Shown here: positions 22,501 through 31,355 of the stretch, piece after piece
How the letters are laid out: every line of letters starts with the position of its first letter
Numbering within the stretch: the stretch's first letter is position 1
Assembly (NCBI GenBank): GCA_028875335.1
Contig: JAPPEF010000338.1
Coordinates: forward strand, 20,760-84,759
Reading direction: 5' to 3'
Length of the DNA stretch: 64,000 nt
From: Gemmatimonadota bacterium
GTDB lineage: Bacteria > Latescibacterota > UBA2968 > UBA8231
Notes under the pieces: model-generated
The model's database searches: none
Told to the model about the DNA's origin: nothing
What the model saw: the letters and a program-made list of their open reading frames with translations, nothing else
Program-made: the position numbers and the translations under genes

Positions 22501-22539
22501 CTAACACAAGTAAGTGTATATAAGGAGCTATAACTCACG
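22501..22539 (-). promoter_or_regulatory. Short A+T-rich CRISPR leader
   Basis: Only 39 nt lie between the stop of the cas2 remnant and the first repeat. The segment is A+T-rich on the minus strand and contains TTATATACAC, a possible -10 element. Its short length means any -35 box or integration-factor site would fall inside the cas2 remnant. The leader call rests on position and base composition. Confidence 0.5.
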
Positions 22540-22665
22540 TCAGACGAGTAAAGCACCATCCGACTCATAGAATGACCGTGGAGGCTCTGCCGGCAGCCTG
22601 ACGCCCTGACCGCCATGTTCGGAGAAATCGCGCCAAGTCATAACAATCGAATCTTGGCTGAGGAT
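22540..22665 (-). pseudogene. Remnant of cas2e, about 41 C-terminal codons
   Basis: Immediately after the cas6e stop, a different minus-strand frame reads ILSQDSIVMTWRDFSEHGG, continues with a PPRSFYESDG segment and ends LLV before the stop at 22540. The pattern VMTW-x-D-x-SE, then a Pro-Arg and an acidic-Asp-Gly turn, then LLV, resembles the C-terminal strand-swap region of type I-E Cas2. No start codon with a ribosome site, no Cas2 N-terminus and no Cas1 are present. It sits exactly where cas1-cas2 would end in a standard I-E locus, so a deletion of cas1 and most of cas2 is inferred. The match is by eye. Confidence 0.5.
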
Positions 22666-22670
22666 GATAT

Positions 22671-23429
22671 TTATCCCCAAGTACCTATAGGTGCCAAAAG
22701 CAGGCAGCCAAAGCCAAAAGCCGTGTGCCGCCCAATGCCGCACATAATGCCTTCGGTAAAGCGCTCTCCGTTGGTTATCTCTAAATTGCCACGAAAAAGA
22801 ACGTCCGGCCCCTCAATTTCCTGTACGCGCCGATTCCCTCTAATGATCGGCCGTCTGAGTACGCGTGTCCGTCGCATGGAGACGAGCTGTGCAGCTATCA
22901 GGCGAACGCCATGCAAATCAAAGCGTACAGCTAGCCACTCTCGATAAGCATCCTCTTTTGCCGGCAATCCTTCGGTGCGTTCTTCGGCGCGGCGAGCTGC
23001 CCATGCTGCGACATCGACCTCATAGCTGGGTCCGCTACGCCCGGCACCGCGAGAACGCACAATGGGACGTGTACGCACCTCAAAGCTGAAGCGGGCACCC
23101 GTCCGCCAATCTTCTGGCATGGCGCAGGCCTCAATCGTCTGGAGACCAAGCGCGTCCGCCGATGCACGAATCGGCGGCAGGCCAGCAGCTTCTGTTATGG
23201 CTTCGGGCTTTGCCTGAACATAGCCTAGCACGGCTCCTTCCCCTTCGCGTGGTTGCTGAAAAACGAAGGGCCTAGGCGCGAAGTCGCCTAGCGCTTCCTT
23301 TAGCGCTGCATGAAGAGCGTAGCCTAGGTCAGCGTCTCCACGTCGGGGAAGGTAGCCCTTCTCGATAGCCCAATGTACGAAGGCCGTCGTGTTGGGATGC
23401 AAACGAATAAGCGACAAGGGAGTAGTCAC
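22671..23429 (-). CDS. cas6e: CRISPR type I-E endoribonuclease Cas6e (CasE/Cse3)
   Basis: About 252 residues. It cleaves pre-crRNA at the repeat hairpin and stays bound to the 3' end of the crRNA in Cascade. The N-terminus TTPLSLIRLHPNTTAFVHW and the first ferredoxin-like domain (GYALHAALKEALGD) are typical. The C-terminal glycine-rich loop CGIGRHTAFGFGCLLLAP matches the family signature and shows the gene is intact at its end. GTG at 23429 overlaps the cas5e stop by 4 nt and has GGAGG 7 nt upstream. A longer upstream frame is rejected. Confidence 0.93.
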   Translation of the reverse strand: MTTPLSLIRLHPNTTAFVHWAIEKGYLPRRGDADLGYALHAALKEALGDFAPRPFVFQQPREGEGAVLGYVQAKPEAITEAAGLPPIRASADALGLQTIEACAMPEDWRTGARFSFEVRTRPIVRSRGAGRSGPSYEVDVAAWAARRAEERTEGLPAKEDAYREWLAVRFDLHGVRLIAAQLVSMRRTRVLRRPIIRGNRRVQEIEGPDVLFRGNLEITNGERFTEGIMCGIGRHTAFGFGCLLLAPIGTWG

Positions 23430-24175
23430 AGCGGATCCTCCGCAGAGATGGCCAAGCGCCCCTCCAACCAGCGCTGTTCCCCACCATGCACATCGCTTAT
23501 CCAATTGCGTCTGCCGCTTACTCGCACTTCCCGGTGCTGGTCCTTGACGAAGGGATGCGGTCTATCGTGAACCGGCGCAAACGCAATGTGATCAACCTGC
23601 CTCTGCCGTTGCTTTTTAGCGGCCATCGCTGGAACTTTCGCGACCGCGTCCAAGGCACTCTCTCCTCTTCCTTGACCGACGAGCAGTGGTGCTGTCGGCA
23701 AACACGGCTTGCGGCCGATAAACAGAGGCCTCGCCGGATAGTCCAATGCTTTAGCGACTTGGTCAAGAGACGGATCACCCTCCGCTGGCTCCAGACGCAG
23801 AGCTACGGTAATTACTCGGTCCGTCCAATAGAAGCGATAGCGGAGGTGCTTGCCCATATAGGTTTTAGCACCGCCATCGCGCCCTTCGGGTTGCCCGTGC
23901 GTCGTCCATCCTTTGTCGTTCTTGTTCAAGGCCGCGGCCTGGAAATCCCTCAGCCTTTCTCCCTCGCAGTCGGCCCGGCAGGCAAACACTAGACGGTCTT
24001 GCAGAGCCTGTAAGTCTTCCCTGTCCGTGCGCCGGTATCCGAGGGCGTTGCCGATCATGCCGACCAATAAAGAGGCACTAGGCCAATCGTCCGTCTCCCC
24101 GAAATTGTCGATGACGACTCCGCCAAAACTCATCAGCGGCGCGTCGAGGCGCAGTATGAGGTGGTCCTTGTTCAT
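23426..24175 (-). CDS. cas5e: CRISPR type I-E Cascade subunit Cas5e (CasD)
   Basis: 249 residues. Cas5e holds the 5' handle of the crRNA. The N-terminus LILRLDAPLMSFGGVVIDN, then WPSASLLVGMIGNALGYRR, is the Cas5e pattern. A central RRYRFYWTDR-like strand (LRYRFYWTDRVITVAL) and a GRKPCLPTAPL segment follow. The ATG overlaps the cas7e stop (24172-24175), so the genes are translationally coupled. Slightly longer than the E. coli protein; no disruption is seen. Confidence 0.93.
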   Translation of the reverse strand: MNKDHLILRLDAPLMSFGGVVIDNFGETDDWPSASLLVGMIGNALGYRRTDREDLQALQDRLVFACRADCEGERLRDFQAAALNKNDKGWTTHGQPEGRDGGAKTYMGKHLRYRFYWTDRVITVALRLEPAEGDPSLDQVAKALDYPARPLFIGRKPCLPTAPLLVGQGRGESALDAVAKVPAMAAKKQRQRQVDHIAFAPVHDRPHPFVKDQHREVRVSGRRNWISDVHGGEQRWLEGRLAISAEDPL

Positions 24176-25344
24176 CCAGTCGTTCCCGCGCTGCCACGCA
24201 CTACATCAGCAGTCCACTGAGCGAGATCATCGAGGTTCTTTTGGTCGATCTCGGACAGTACGGCATCTGCATCGACGGCTAGTTGACACCGAACTTCGTC
24301 ACCTCCGTAGGCAGCATCCAAGCTAGCAAGATGTGCGTTCATCTGCCCAACCGCCTTTTTGAGCAACCCGTTGGCCCTCACATCAACTGGATCGCGGAAG
24401 GCATTAGAGAGAGTACGCGGCTGGCGGGATCCGGCCTCTATCAGCATCAATTCGGCCCACGCATAGGGTGCGGTGGAGCCTTTCTTCGCGCCGGGAGAAA
24501 CTTGAGCAATAAGATGTACCAAGTGCTCGACCACCTGGGCGGCGATTTCCCTATCTTGTGCGAGATTGGAAACCAGTAGGCCGATGTCCACGACAACATA
24601 GCCGTAGTAGAGACCGCTAGTCAGTTCCATATCGAAGATACCCGCCGATCCCGAATCGTCTCCCTCAGCTTGGCTTTTCAAGTCATCAACAACGGTCATG
24701 TAGTCGAGGTCTCGCTCCAGCTTATGGACAGTGAGGGCGTGAGCGACGTGAATAGCAGCGTCGGTATTAGCTGCCGGATCGGAAGTAACCATGCGTCCGA
24801 ATAGTGCCGCACCAAGGCCAGCACCGTCTTTTAGTGCCCGCAAATTCGCCCGCTGCTCCCTGATTAGGGAGGCCAATTTTTCGCCTGCCTCTTCGGGGGT
24901 ATCTTCTGCGAGTGCTTGCGCGGCAAGTTCGGCGAGAAACTCCAGTTCCGACTCACCGAAGTACAGGGCCTGGCGCTTCTTCGGATCGGCCGCATTTTTG
25001 GCGTACACTCCCTTGAGCAGTTCCTCCTCGACAGCTTTAGCGATGTTGTCATCGGTGGGCTGATTTTCGAGTGCCCGCGGCATAATCTTGTTCTCTACGG
25101 CGAGCTTGGTGCGGAATCCCATAGGAATTTCAAGGTTTTGCAGCGCCCACGAATTGTCCACAGCATTTTCGAGGCTATCGGCACCGGCCAAGCGCCAGTG
25201 GCGCTTTAGCGACTGAGAGGATACCCGCCCGCGGGTGACCCCACCGAAAGGTAGGCGCTTGGCCAAGCCAGCATCGTCGCGGTTTAACAAGGCTCCGGGA
25301 TAGGAAGCAAGCCAGTGGATTTGAATGAATCGAGCTGAGGGCAT
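24172..25344 (-). CDS. cas7e: CRISPR type I-E Cascade backbone subunit Cas7e (CasC)
   Basis: 390 residues. Six copies of Cas7e normally form the filament along the spacer part of the crRNA. Family features are the N-terminal FIQIHWLASYPGALLNRDDA, RLPFGGVTRGRVSSQSLKRHW, the DAAIHVAHALTVHK region and PRTLSNAFRDPV in the C-terminal third. Length is close to the E. coli protein. The start at 25344 has GGGGAA about 8 nt upstream and lies 12 nt after the cse2 stop. No frameshift is visible. Confidence 0.94.
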   Translation of the reverse strand: MPSARFIQIHWLASYPGALLNRDDAGLAKRLPFGGVTRGRVSSQSLKRHWRLAGADSLENAVDNSWALQNLEIPMGFRTKLAVENKIMPRALENQPTDDNIAKAVEEELLKGVYAKNAADPKKRQALYFGESELEFLAELAAQALAEDTPEEAGEKLASLIREQRANLRALKDGAGLGAALFGRMVTSDPAANTDAAIHVAHALTVHKLERDLDYMTVVDDLKSQAEGDDSGSAGIFDMELTSGLYYGYVVVDIGLLVSNLAQDREIAAQVVEHLVHLIAQVSPGAKKGSTAPYAWAELMLIEAGSRQPRTLSNAFRDPVDVRANGLLKKAVGQMNAHLASLDAAYGGDEVRCQLAVDADAVLSEIDQKNLDDLAQWTADVVRGSAGTTG

Positions 25345-25356
25345 ACTGCGTTCCCC

Positions 25357-25875
25357 TCAATTAGCGGTGGCGCGGGCGTACTCCCGTGCCACTCGGTTGC
25401 GAGATTGGTCGGCGCGACTTTCGGCGCGTCCAGTCCAGCGGGCAATACGAGCCAAGGGTAGCCAATCTATGACCACACCCTTGGCCCCTAAGAATCGGGC
25501 GAGCCGTGGTAGCACATTGGCGATTACCTCAAAGTCAGAAGACAGCAAGCGGTTGATGCGTTCTTCTGAATACTGCACTTGTGCAAGAACGGAACCTGTG
25601 GAGGCACGGTGAGAGTGTTGCCCCCGCGTCAGGGCCAAACAGTGGATAATCAGCAACCAACGTTGCCGGTCTGCTTCCCCCGTAGGCTCCGCGCCGGCGG
25701 AGGCAAGCAGTCGCTCGGCTGCTATTTCGGCGTGGCTAGACGGAGTCTGCGGATTCATGCGCCGCAAGACGGCATAATCCCCCATTGAAAATCCATCATT
25801 CGCAAGACGGGAAGCGATTTTGGCAAGCCAACCTGCCTCCTGTTTCCAGATAGGTACTTCATTGTGGTTCGTCAT
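25357..25875 (-). CDS. cse2: CRISPR type I-E Cascade small subunit Cse2 (CasB)
   Basis: 172 residues, mostly helical as expected for the small-subunit dimer that lines the belly of Cascade and contacts the displaced DNA strand. Landmarks are DYAVLRRMNP near the N-terminus, RWLLIIHCLALTRGQHSH and RINRLLSS, with an Arg-rich C-terminus (WTGRAESRADQSRNRVAREY). The start overlaps the cas8e end by 17 nt. Family assignment is supported by position between cas8e and cas7e. Confidence 0.9.
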   Translation of the reverse strand: MTNHNEVPIWKQEAGWLAKIASRLANDGFSMGDYAVLRRMNPQTPSSHAEIAAERLLASAGAEPTGEADRQRWLLIIHCLALTRGQHSHRASTGSVLAQVQYSEERINRLLSSDFEVIANVLPRLARFLGAKGVVIDWLPLARIARWTGRAESRADQSRNRVAREYARATAN

Positions 25876-27445
25876 CAGCTTCTACAGCCACCTTTTTTTG
25901 GCGTAAGTTGGACAGATGCTTGTAAAGGGCACCTTCTAGCATATTGCTCGCCCGGGCTTGCGCCATGATGCGCCGCTCGTCGAGGCTCGGCGCGGCTTCG
26001 CTAGCCTCATCCAACGTCTTGCGGGCTATGTCTGCTAAGGTCTTGTCCCACTCATGGCTGGCCTCTTCCTCATCCATTTCGAGAGAATGCCAAAGTTCTG
26101 CGAAGAAATGTTGATCTACCCGATGGTCAAAACGATCTAACCACGGCTTAGTAAGGTCATCATTAAGATGGTTTCTTCCATTCTGGATCTGAAAGAGCAC
26201 GATTAGGGACGATCTCAGGCATTTGCCTTGTGCTTCTCCGGCTCGGCGGACGCGCTCTTGGGCCCTCTGTGCAATGCCTTGCCTGTCACCCACCAACAAC
26301 GAAATAGCCTTGGGCGGTATATCTACGACTTGGCTATGAAACCCCTCCGTCTTGCCTTGGCCACGTGCGATACCCGTTGCGACAAGCTGTGCCGACGATG
26401 TACGCTCTTGCTCACTCGGTTCCGCGAGAAGCGGCAAGCGGTAGGATCGCTTGTCCGAACCGAATATCAACTCGCTCAAGCGCCGATAGGAAAACCCTTC
26501 GCTCGTGATCGACAACGACTTAGGCGGATCGGAAAGTTCAACCAACGTCCACGGATCACCGAGGTTGCCATTCAGGTGACTTGCAGCAACACGCGCATGT
26601 TTAGAGCCTGCGGTCTGGGCAAAGAGGCGGCCATCTCGGCTTTCTAAACGAATCCGCCGACACATTTCGACAAATAGCGGATGCAGGCGCGAAAGCGGTA
26701 GGGGTTGATCCCCCCTGCTCCATGACTCCGTCCAGATCAGAGGAATTGTTTGCTGTGTGGCAAAACCATGCGTTTGTGCCGTATCCCACAGGATGTCCCG
26801 TTTCTCAAGGATGACCGTAAGGTCGCGCCAAAACGCTGCTCCAACCGATGCCTCCGCTGGACGAAGCGCAAGATAGGACCGGCTGCCATAGCCGCCGTTC
26901 ATCCGTGCGATGCCGTATTTGCCTCTACCCATAACGCCTTCCTGCGTTTGCAGTGAGACTAGGGCAAAAAGCCAGTCATCAGGGTGACTATGCGTCATGC
27001 GCGAACCTTTTAAATCGTGGTTTTTCGCGGTTACCAGCATGTCCAACTCATCTGGTGTGCTTATTTCATTCTTGAATTCCTTTTTGTACTGCGGGAGATC
27101 GGCTTTGGATACGGGGGCCTGTAACAGTGCCGGGTGATCCGGCGGCGTGACTAGCGACCACGGCTCGTCATTGGACCAATCGGGTGTGAGCGCACGTAGG
27201 ATTTCGGTCCAAGCGATCTCGTCATCTCCGGGCGGCTCGTTCCACTCAAGTGCTTCTAGCCCCATTGCGGCCACCTGAACCAAAAATGCGTGCCAAGCGA
27301 ATACTTGGTGCGGCCGAAGTGCCGTATAGTGAACGATCTGGTCGGCTACAAGCGCACTGTACACCTGCGGCAGCGTCCTGGTATCCTGTGCGCCTGATGC
27401 CTGTTCAACGCGAATAATAGGTTCTTCAATGAGGTTGTATCCCAT
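25859..27445 (-). CDS. cas8e: CRISPR type I-E Cascade large subunit Cas8e (Cse1/CasA)
   Basis: 528 residues. The large subunit recognises the PAM and normally recruits Cas3. The N-terminal YNLIEEPIIRV matches the conserved Cse1 opening (FNLID-x-PWIPV-like), and PHQVFAWHAFLVQVAAMGLE, GGYGSRSYLAL and the C-terminal four-helix bundle region are in place. ATG at 27445 has GGAGAG directly upstream; an in-frame start 24 nt earlier is less likely. The gene is full length and leads the five-gene cas operon. No cas3 lies upstream of it in the next 36 kb. Confidence 0.92.
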   Translation of the reverse strand: MGYNLIEEPIIRVEQASGAQDTRTLPQVYSALVADQIVHYTALRPHQVFAWHAFLVQVAAMGLEALEWNEPPGDDEIAWTEILRALTPDWSNDEPWSLVTPPDHPALLQAPVSKADLPQYKKEFKNEISTPDELDMLVTAKNHDLKGSRMTHSHPDDWLFALVSLQTQEGVMGRGKYGIARMNGGYGSRSYLALRPAEASVGAAFWRDLTVILEKRDILWDTAQTHGFATQQTIPLIWTESWSRGDQPLPLSRLHPLFVEMCRRIRLESRDGRLFAQTAGSKHARVAASHLNGNLGDPWTLVELSDPPKSLSITSEGFSYRRLSELIFGSDKRSYRLPLLAEPSEQERTSSAQLVATGIARGQGKTEGFHSQVVDIPPKAISLLVGDRQGIAQRAQERVRRAGEAQGKCLRSSLIVLFQIQNGRNHLNDDLTKPWLDRFDHRVDQHFFAELWHSLEMDEEEASHEWDKTLADIARKTLDEASEAAPSLDERRIMAQARASNMLEGALYKHLSNLRQKKVAVEADDEPQ

Positions 27446-27548
27446 ATCTCTCCTCTGCGCACCTGCCACTTGGTAATGCCGTTCGGTAGCATGACACAGG
27501 GAAGCAGCAAACCAGCACTTGTCAAAAGGATTAATCTAGTAGGTGTGC

Positions 27549-27800
27549 CTAACAATGACCACCGCACCGGGAAAGTGAATCTGACCCTCTTCGACCTCGT
27601 CCCGAATTGGAATCGCGATGAAGCAAATCGCTTCGGGTGGCTGTGGCCTTGGCATCCACGCGCTGGTAGGTTACGCCATTAATCGAGACCGTTTGCCACG
27701 GCCCCGACTGTTCATCAGAGACGGATGGGGAAGAAAGGTGCGGGTCTTGCGAGCAGGAGAGGACAAAAAGGGAGAATAGGCAACAAGACAAATCGCGCAT
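27549..27800 (-). CDS. Small putative lipoprotein, possibly frameshifted
   Basis: 83 residues. The N-terminus MRDLSCCLFSLFVLSCSQ has a signal segment and a lipobox (VLSC, lipidated Cys16), and GGGAG lies about 8 nt before the ATG. The middle reads WQTVSINGVTYQRVD like a small folded domain. The last third is low-complexity Ser/Arg/Gly, whereas the neighbouring frame over the same bases encodes a more protein-like tail (IRDEVEEGQIHFPGAVVIVR). A +1 frameshift is therefore possible. It has no recognised family and sits between cas8e and a recombinase fragment. Confidence 0.45.
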   Translation of the reverse strand: MRDLSCCLFSLFVLSCSQDPHLSSPSVSDEQSGPWQTVSINGVTYQRVDAKATATRSDLLHRDSNSGRGRRGSDSLSRCGGHC

Positions 27801-27986
27801 CGGGGCATCTCCCGAGAATTTTAGACTGAGGCACTGGATGAAAAAAGGCTCCTATGAAAGCGAGGCCAGATCATAGAGTGCTTATAACTATAACTATCAG
27901 GACATAAGTTGCTCCTTTGACTGCATGGGGAAGCCTGTCAAACTTTTACGTCCCTCTATTCTTCTGACGCTCAAGGGGTTCATCCG

Positions 27987-28271
27987 TTGCACAGAAATGA
28001 GGTCCCCGCCTTGATATACATGAGTAACGACCGCTTGACAGTGGACGGCGCTCGGCTAGCCATCAAAGCATCCGCCAATCAGATCGGTATCGAGGGAGCA
28101 AGCGGCCACAGCCTTCGCATTGGAACGGCTCAAGAGCTTGTCCAACGCGGCGCTAGTTTGGTCGAGTTGCAGAACGCCGGTCGCTGGACCGATAGCCAGA
28201 TGCCTGCTCACTACACTCGCAAGCAGGCCGCCGGCAAGGGAGCTGTAGCCCGCTTGCTGGGAGATGACTAA
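27987..28271 (+). pseudogene. Truncated tyrosine recombinase/phage integrase (C-terminal fragment)
   Basis: Only about 94 codons of the catalytic domain remain. Visible are box II GHSLRIGTAQEL (His41, Arg44), the GRW position (Trp67, equivalent to His/Trp III) and HYTR with the nucleophile Tyr76. The N-terminal arm and core-binding domains, the first catalytic Arg and the beta-hairpin Lys are absent, and no matching frame is seen upstream. The remnant is probably inactive. It marks a past insertion at the place where cas3 is usually found. The intervals 27801-27986 and 28272-28410 hold no recognisable gene. Confidence 0.75.
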
Positions 28272-28410
28272 GGGATTTTTACCTGTGCCGCTTTACCTAG
28301 AGCACATCACTGGATCTCAAATTGAGTCACTATCTGCCTAATCGGCCCATTGCCCCAGAGAGGGCTGATCTTTAAGTTTTATAGTCTATCTCGTTTTCCT
28401 TGACGGACTT

Positions 28411-29726
28411 ATGGGCACTCCAACATCCGAAAACGCGCGCGTGGCCCTGCAAAACGTGGGTTGCAAGCTCAATGCCTACGAAGTAGAAGCCCTCGCCCAT
28501 CGTCTGACCGAGCGCGGCTATTCAGTCGTGCCCTTCGGCACTGAGGCCGACGTGTACGTGGTCAATACCTGCACGGTCACCGGCGCAGGCGATGCGGACT
28601 CGCGCAAGGCCGTGCGTCGCGCCCGGCGTCGCAATCCAAGCGCGGAGATCGTCGCCACTGGCTGCTATGCCCAGCGGCGGCCAGCAGACCTCACCGCGGC
28701 CGGTGCTGACTTGGTCGTGGGCAACGGCCAGAAGGCCCAACTCGTCGAGTTGCTCGAAGCGCATATAGCGGGTGCCGAGATCCCCGCACCCTCGGCGACG
28801 AGGCCGCGCACGGAGCAATTTCTCGCCATTGACGGCGCGGTGCCCCAAGGCCGCACGCGCGGTAGCCTGCAAATCCAAGACGGCTGCGACGAACACTGCA
28901 CCTATTGCATCATCCCGGCGGTGCGTGGGCACAGCACAAGCCGCCCCGCCGCCGAAGTTGTCGCCCAAGCTCAACGCATGGTCGTAGCCGGCTACCGCGA
29001 ACTTGCCCTGACCGGCGTCCATACGGGCCGCTACGGATTCGACCAAGGCCAGCCCGAGGCCCTCGTCGAGCTGCTCGAAGCACTGGAGCAAATCGACGGC
29101 CTAGAGCGCATTCGCCTCAATTCCATTGAGCCGGGTTACGTCACCGACGCACTGATCGACCAAGCCGCGGCTTCCTCAGCGATCTGCCGCCACTTCCACG
29201 TGCCTTTGCAAAGCGGCGACGACCACATCCTCAAGCGCATGGGGCGGCGCTACACCCGCGCCTATTACGCCGAGCGGATCGAGCGAATCGCCAGCCGCAT
29301 CCCCGATTGCGCCATTGGTGCCGACGTCATGGTCGGCTTCCCCGGGGAAACCGATGCGCATTTTGCCCAGACTCACGCCCTATTGGCCGACCTGCCGTTG
29401 ACGTATCTCCACGTCTTTTCCTTCTCCCAGCGAGAAGGCACCCCGGCCGAGCGTCTGCCCGAGCATCAGAACGCTAGCGTCAAAAAGGAGCGCAGCCAAG
29501 CGCTCATCGCCCTCGGCGCAGCCAAGCGACTCGCCTTCCACCAGCGCTTTGTCGGCCGCTCACTCCAAGTCCTCGCCGAGGGGCGTTCAGACTCAGCCAC
29601 CGGCTTGCAGGTCGGCTTGAGCGACAACTACGTCAAGGTCCTCTTCGCCGGCCCGGCCACGTCCAACGAATTCGTGGACGTGCAAATCGAGCAAGCCCGC
29701 GAAGAGCTAACTTTCGGAGTGCGCCA

Positions 29727-29730
<4 letters not shown>
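28411..29730 (+). CDS. mtaB: tRNA (t6A37) methylthiotransferase MtaB
   Basis: 439 residues. A radical SAM enzyme adding a methylthio group to t6A37 in tRNAs reading ANN codons. The N-terminal cluster Cys residues are in VGCKLN, NTCTVT and TGCYAQ. The radical SAM motif is CDEHCTYC, followed by IIPAVRGHSTSRP. HFHVPLQSGDD and GADVMVGFPGETD are conserved. The C-terminal TRAM domain is divergent. GCKLN and the overall pattern favour MtaB over MiaB. Its stop overlaps the start of miaB (ATGA), so the two are an operon. Confidence 0.92.
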
Positions 29731-31109
<1,379 letters not shown>

Positions 31110-31118
31110 TATAAACGT

Positions 31119-31150
31119 GCTAATGACCTGTTAGGCAAAGGGTTATTAGC
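31119..31150 (+). terminator. Candidate terminator after miaB
   Basis: GCTAATGACC at 31119-31128 pairs with GGTTATTAGC at 31141-31150 with one G-T wobble and a 12-nt loop, followed by TCCGTTTCT. It lies 10 nt after the miaB stop. The following sequence up to 31355 has no recognisable gene. Confidence 0.55.
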
Positions 31151-31355
31151 TCCGTTTCTAAGTCGAACAGTTCCGCCAACTTGCCCTCCGCTTGCAACCG
31201 TTCAAATGTGCGAATTTATAGAGGGGATGTGAACTACTTGTACAGTTTGCGCAAAGGCCGCTTGAATGATCTTTGATATCGATGTTTGTCATTGCAGCGA
31301 AACCTTCTATCTTAAATCCTTTTCACACCCGTCCCGCTCTCTCTGAAAGGACTCC

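Noticed and set aside
27470..27682. A 70-codon plus-strand frame opposite the small lipoprotein
   Set aside because: No ribosome site and no family pattern; the opposing frame has a good start and lipobox.
22348..28410. A CRISPR-associated transposon as the explanation for missing cas3 and cas1
   Set aside because: No TnsA, TnsB, TnsC or TniQ-like gene is present; only a tyrosine recombinase fragment is seen.
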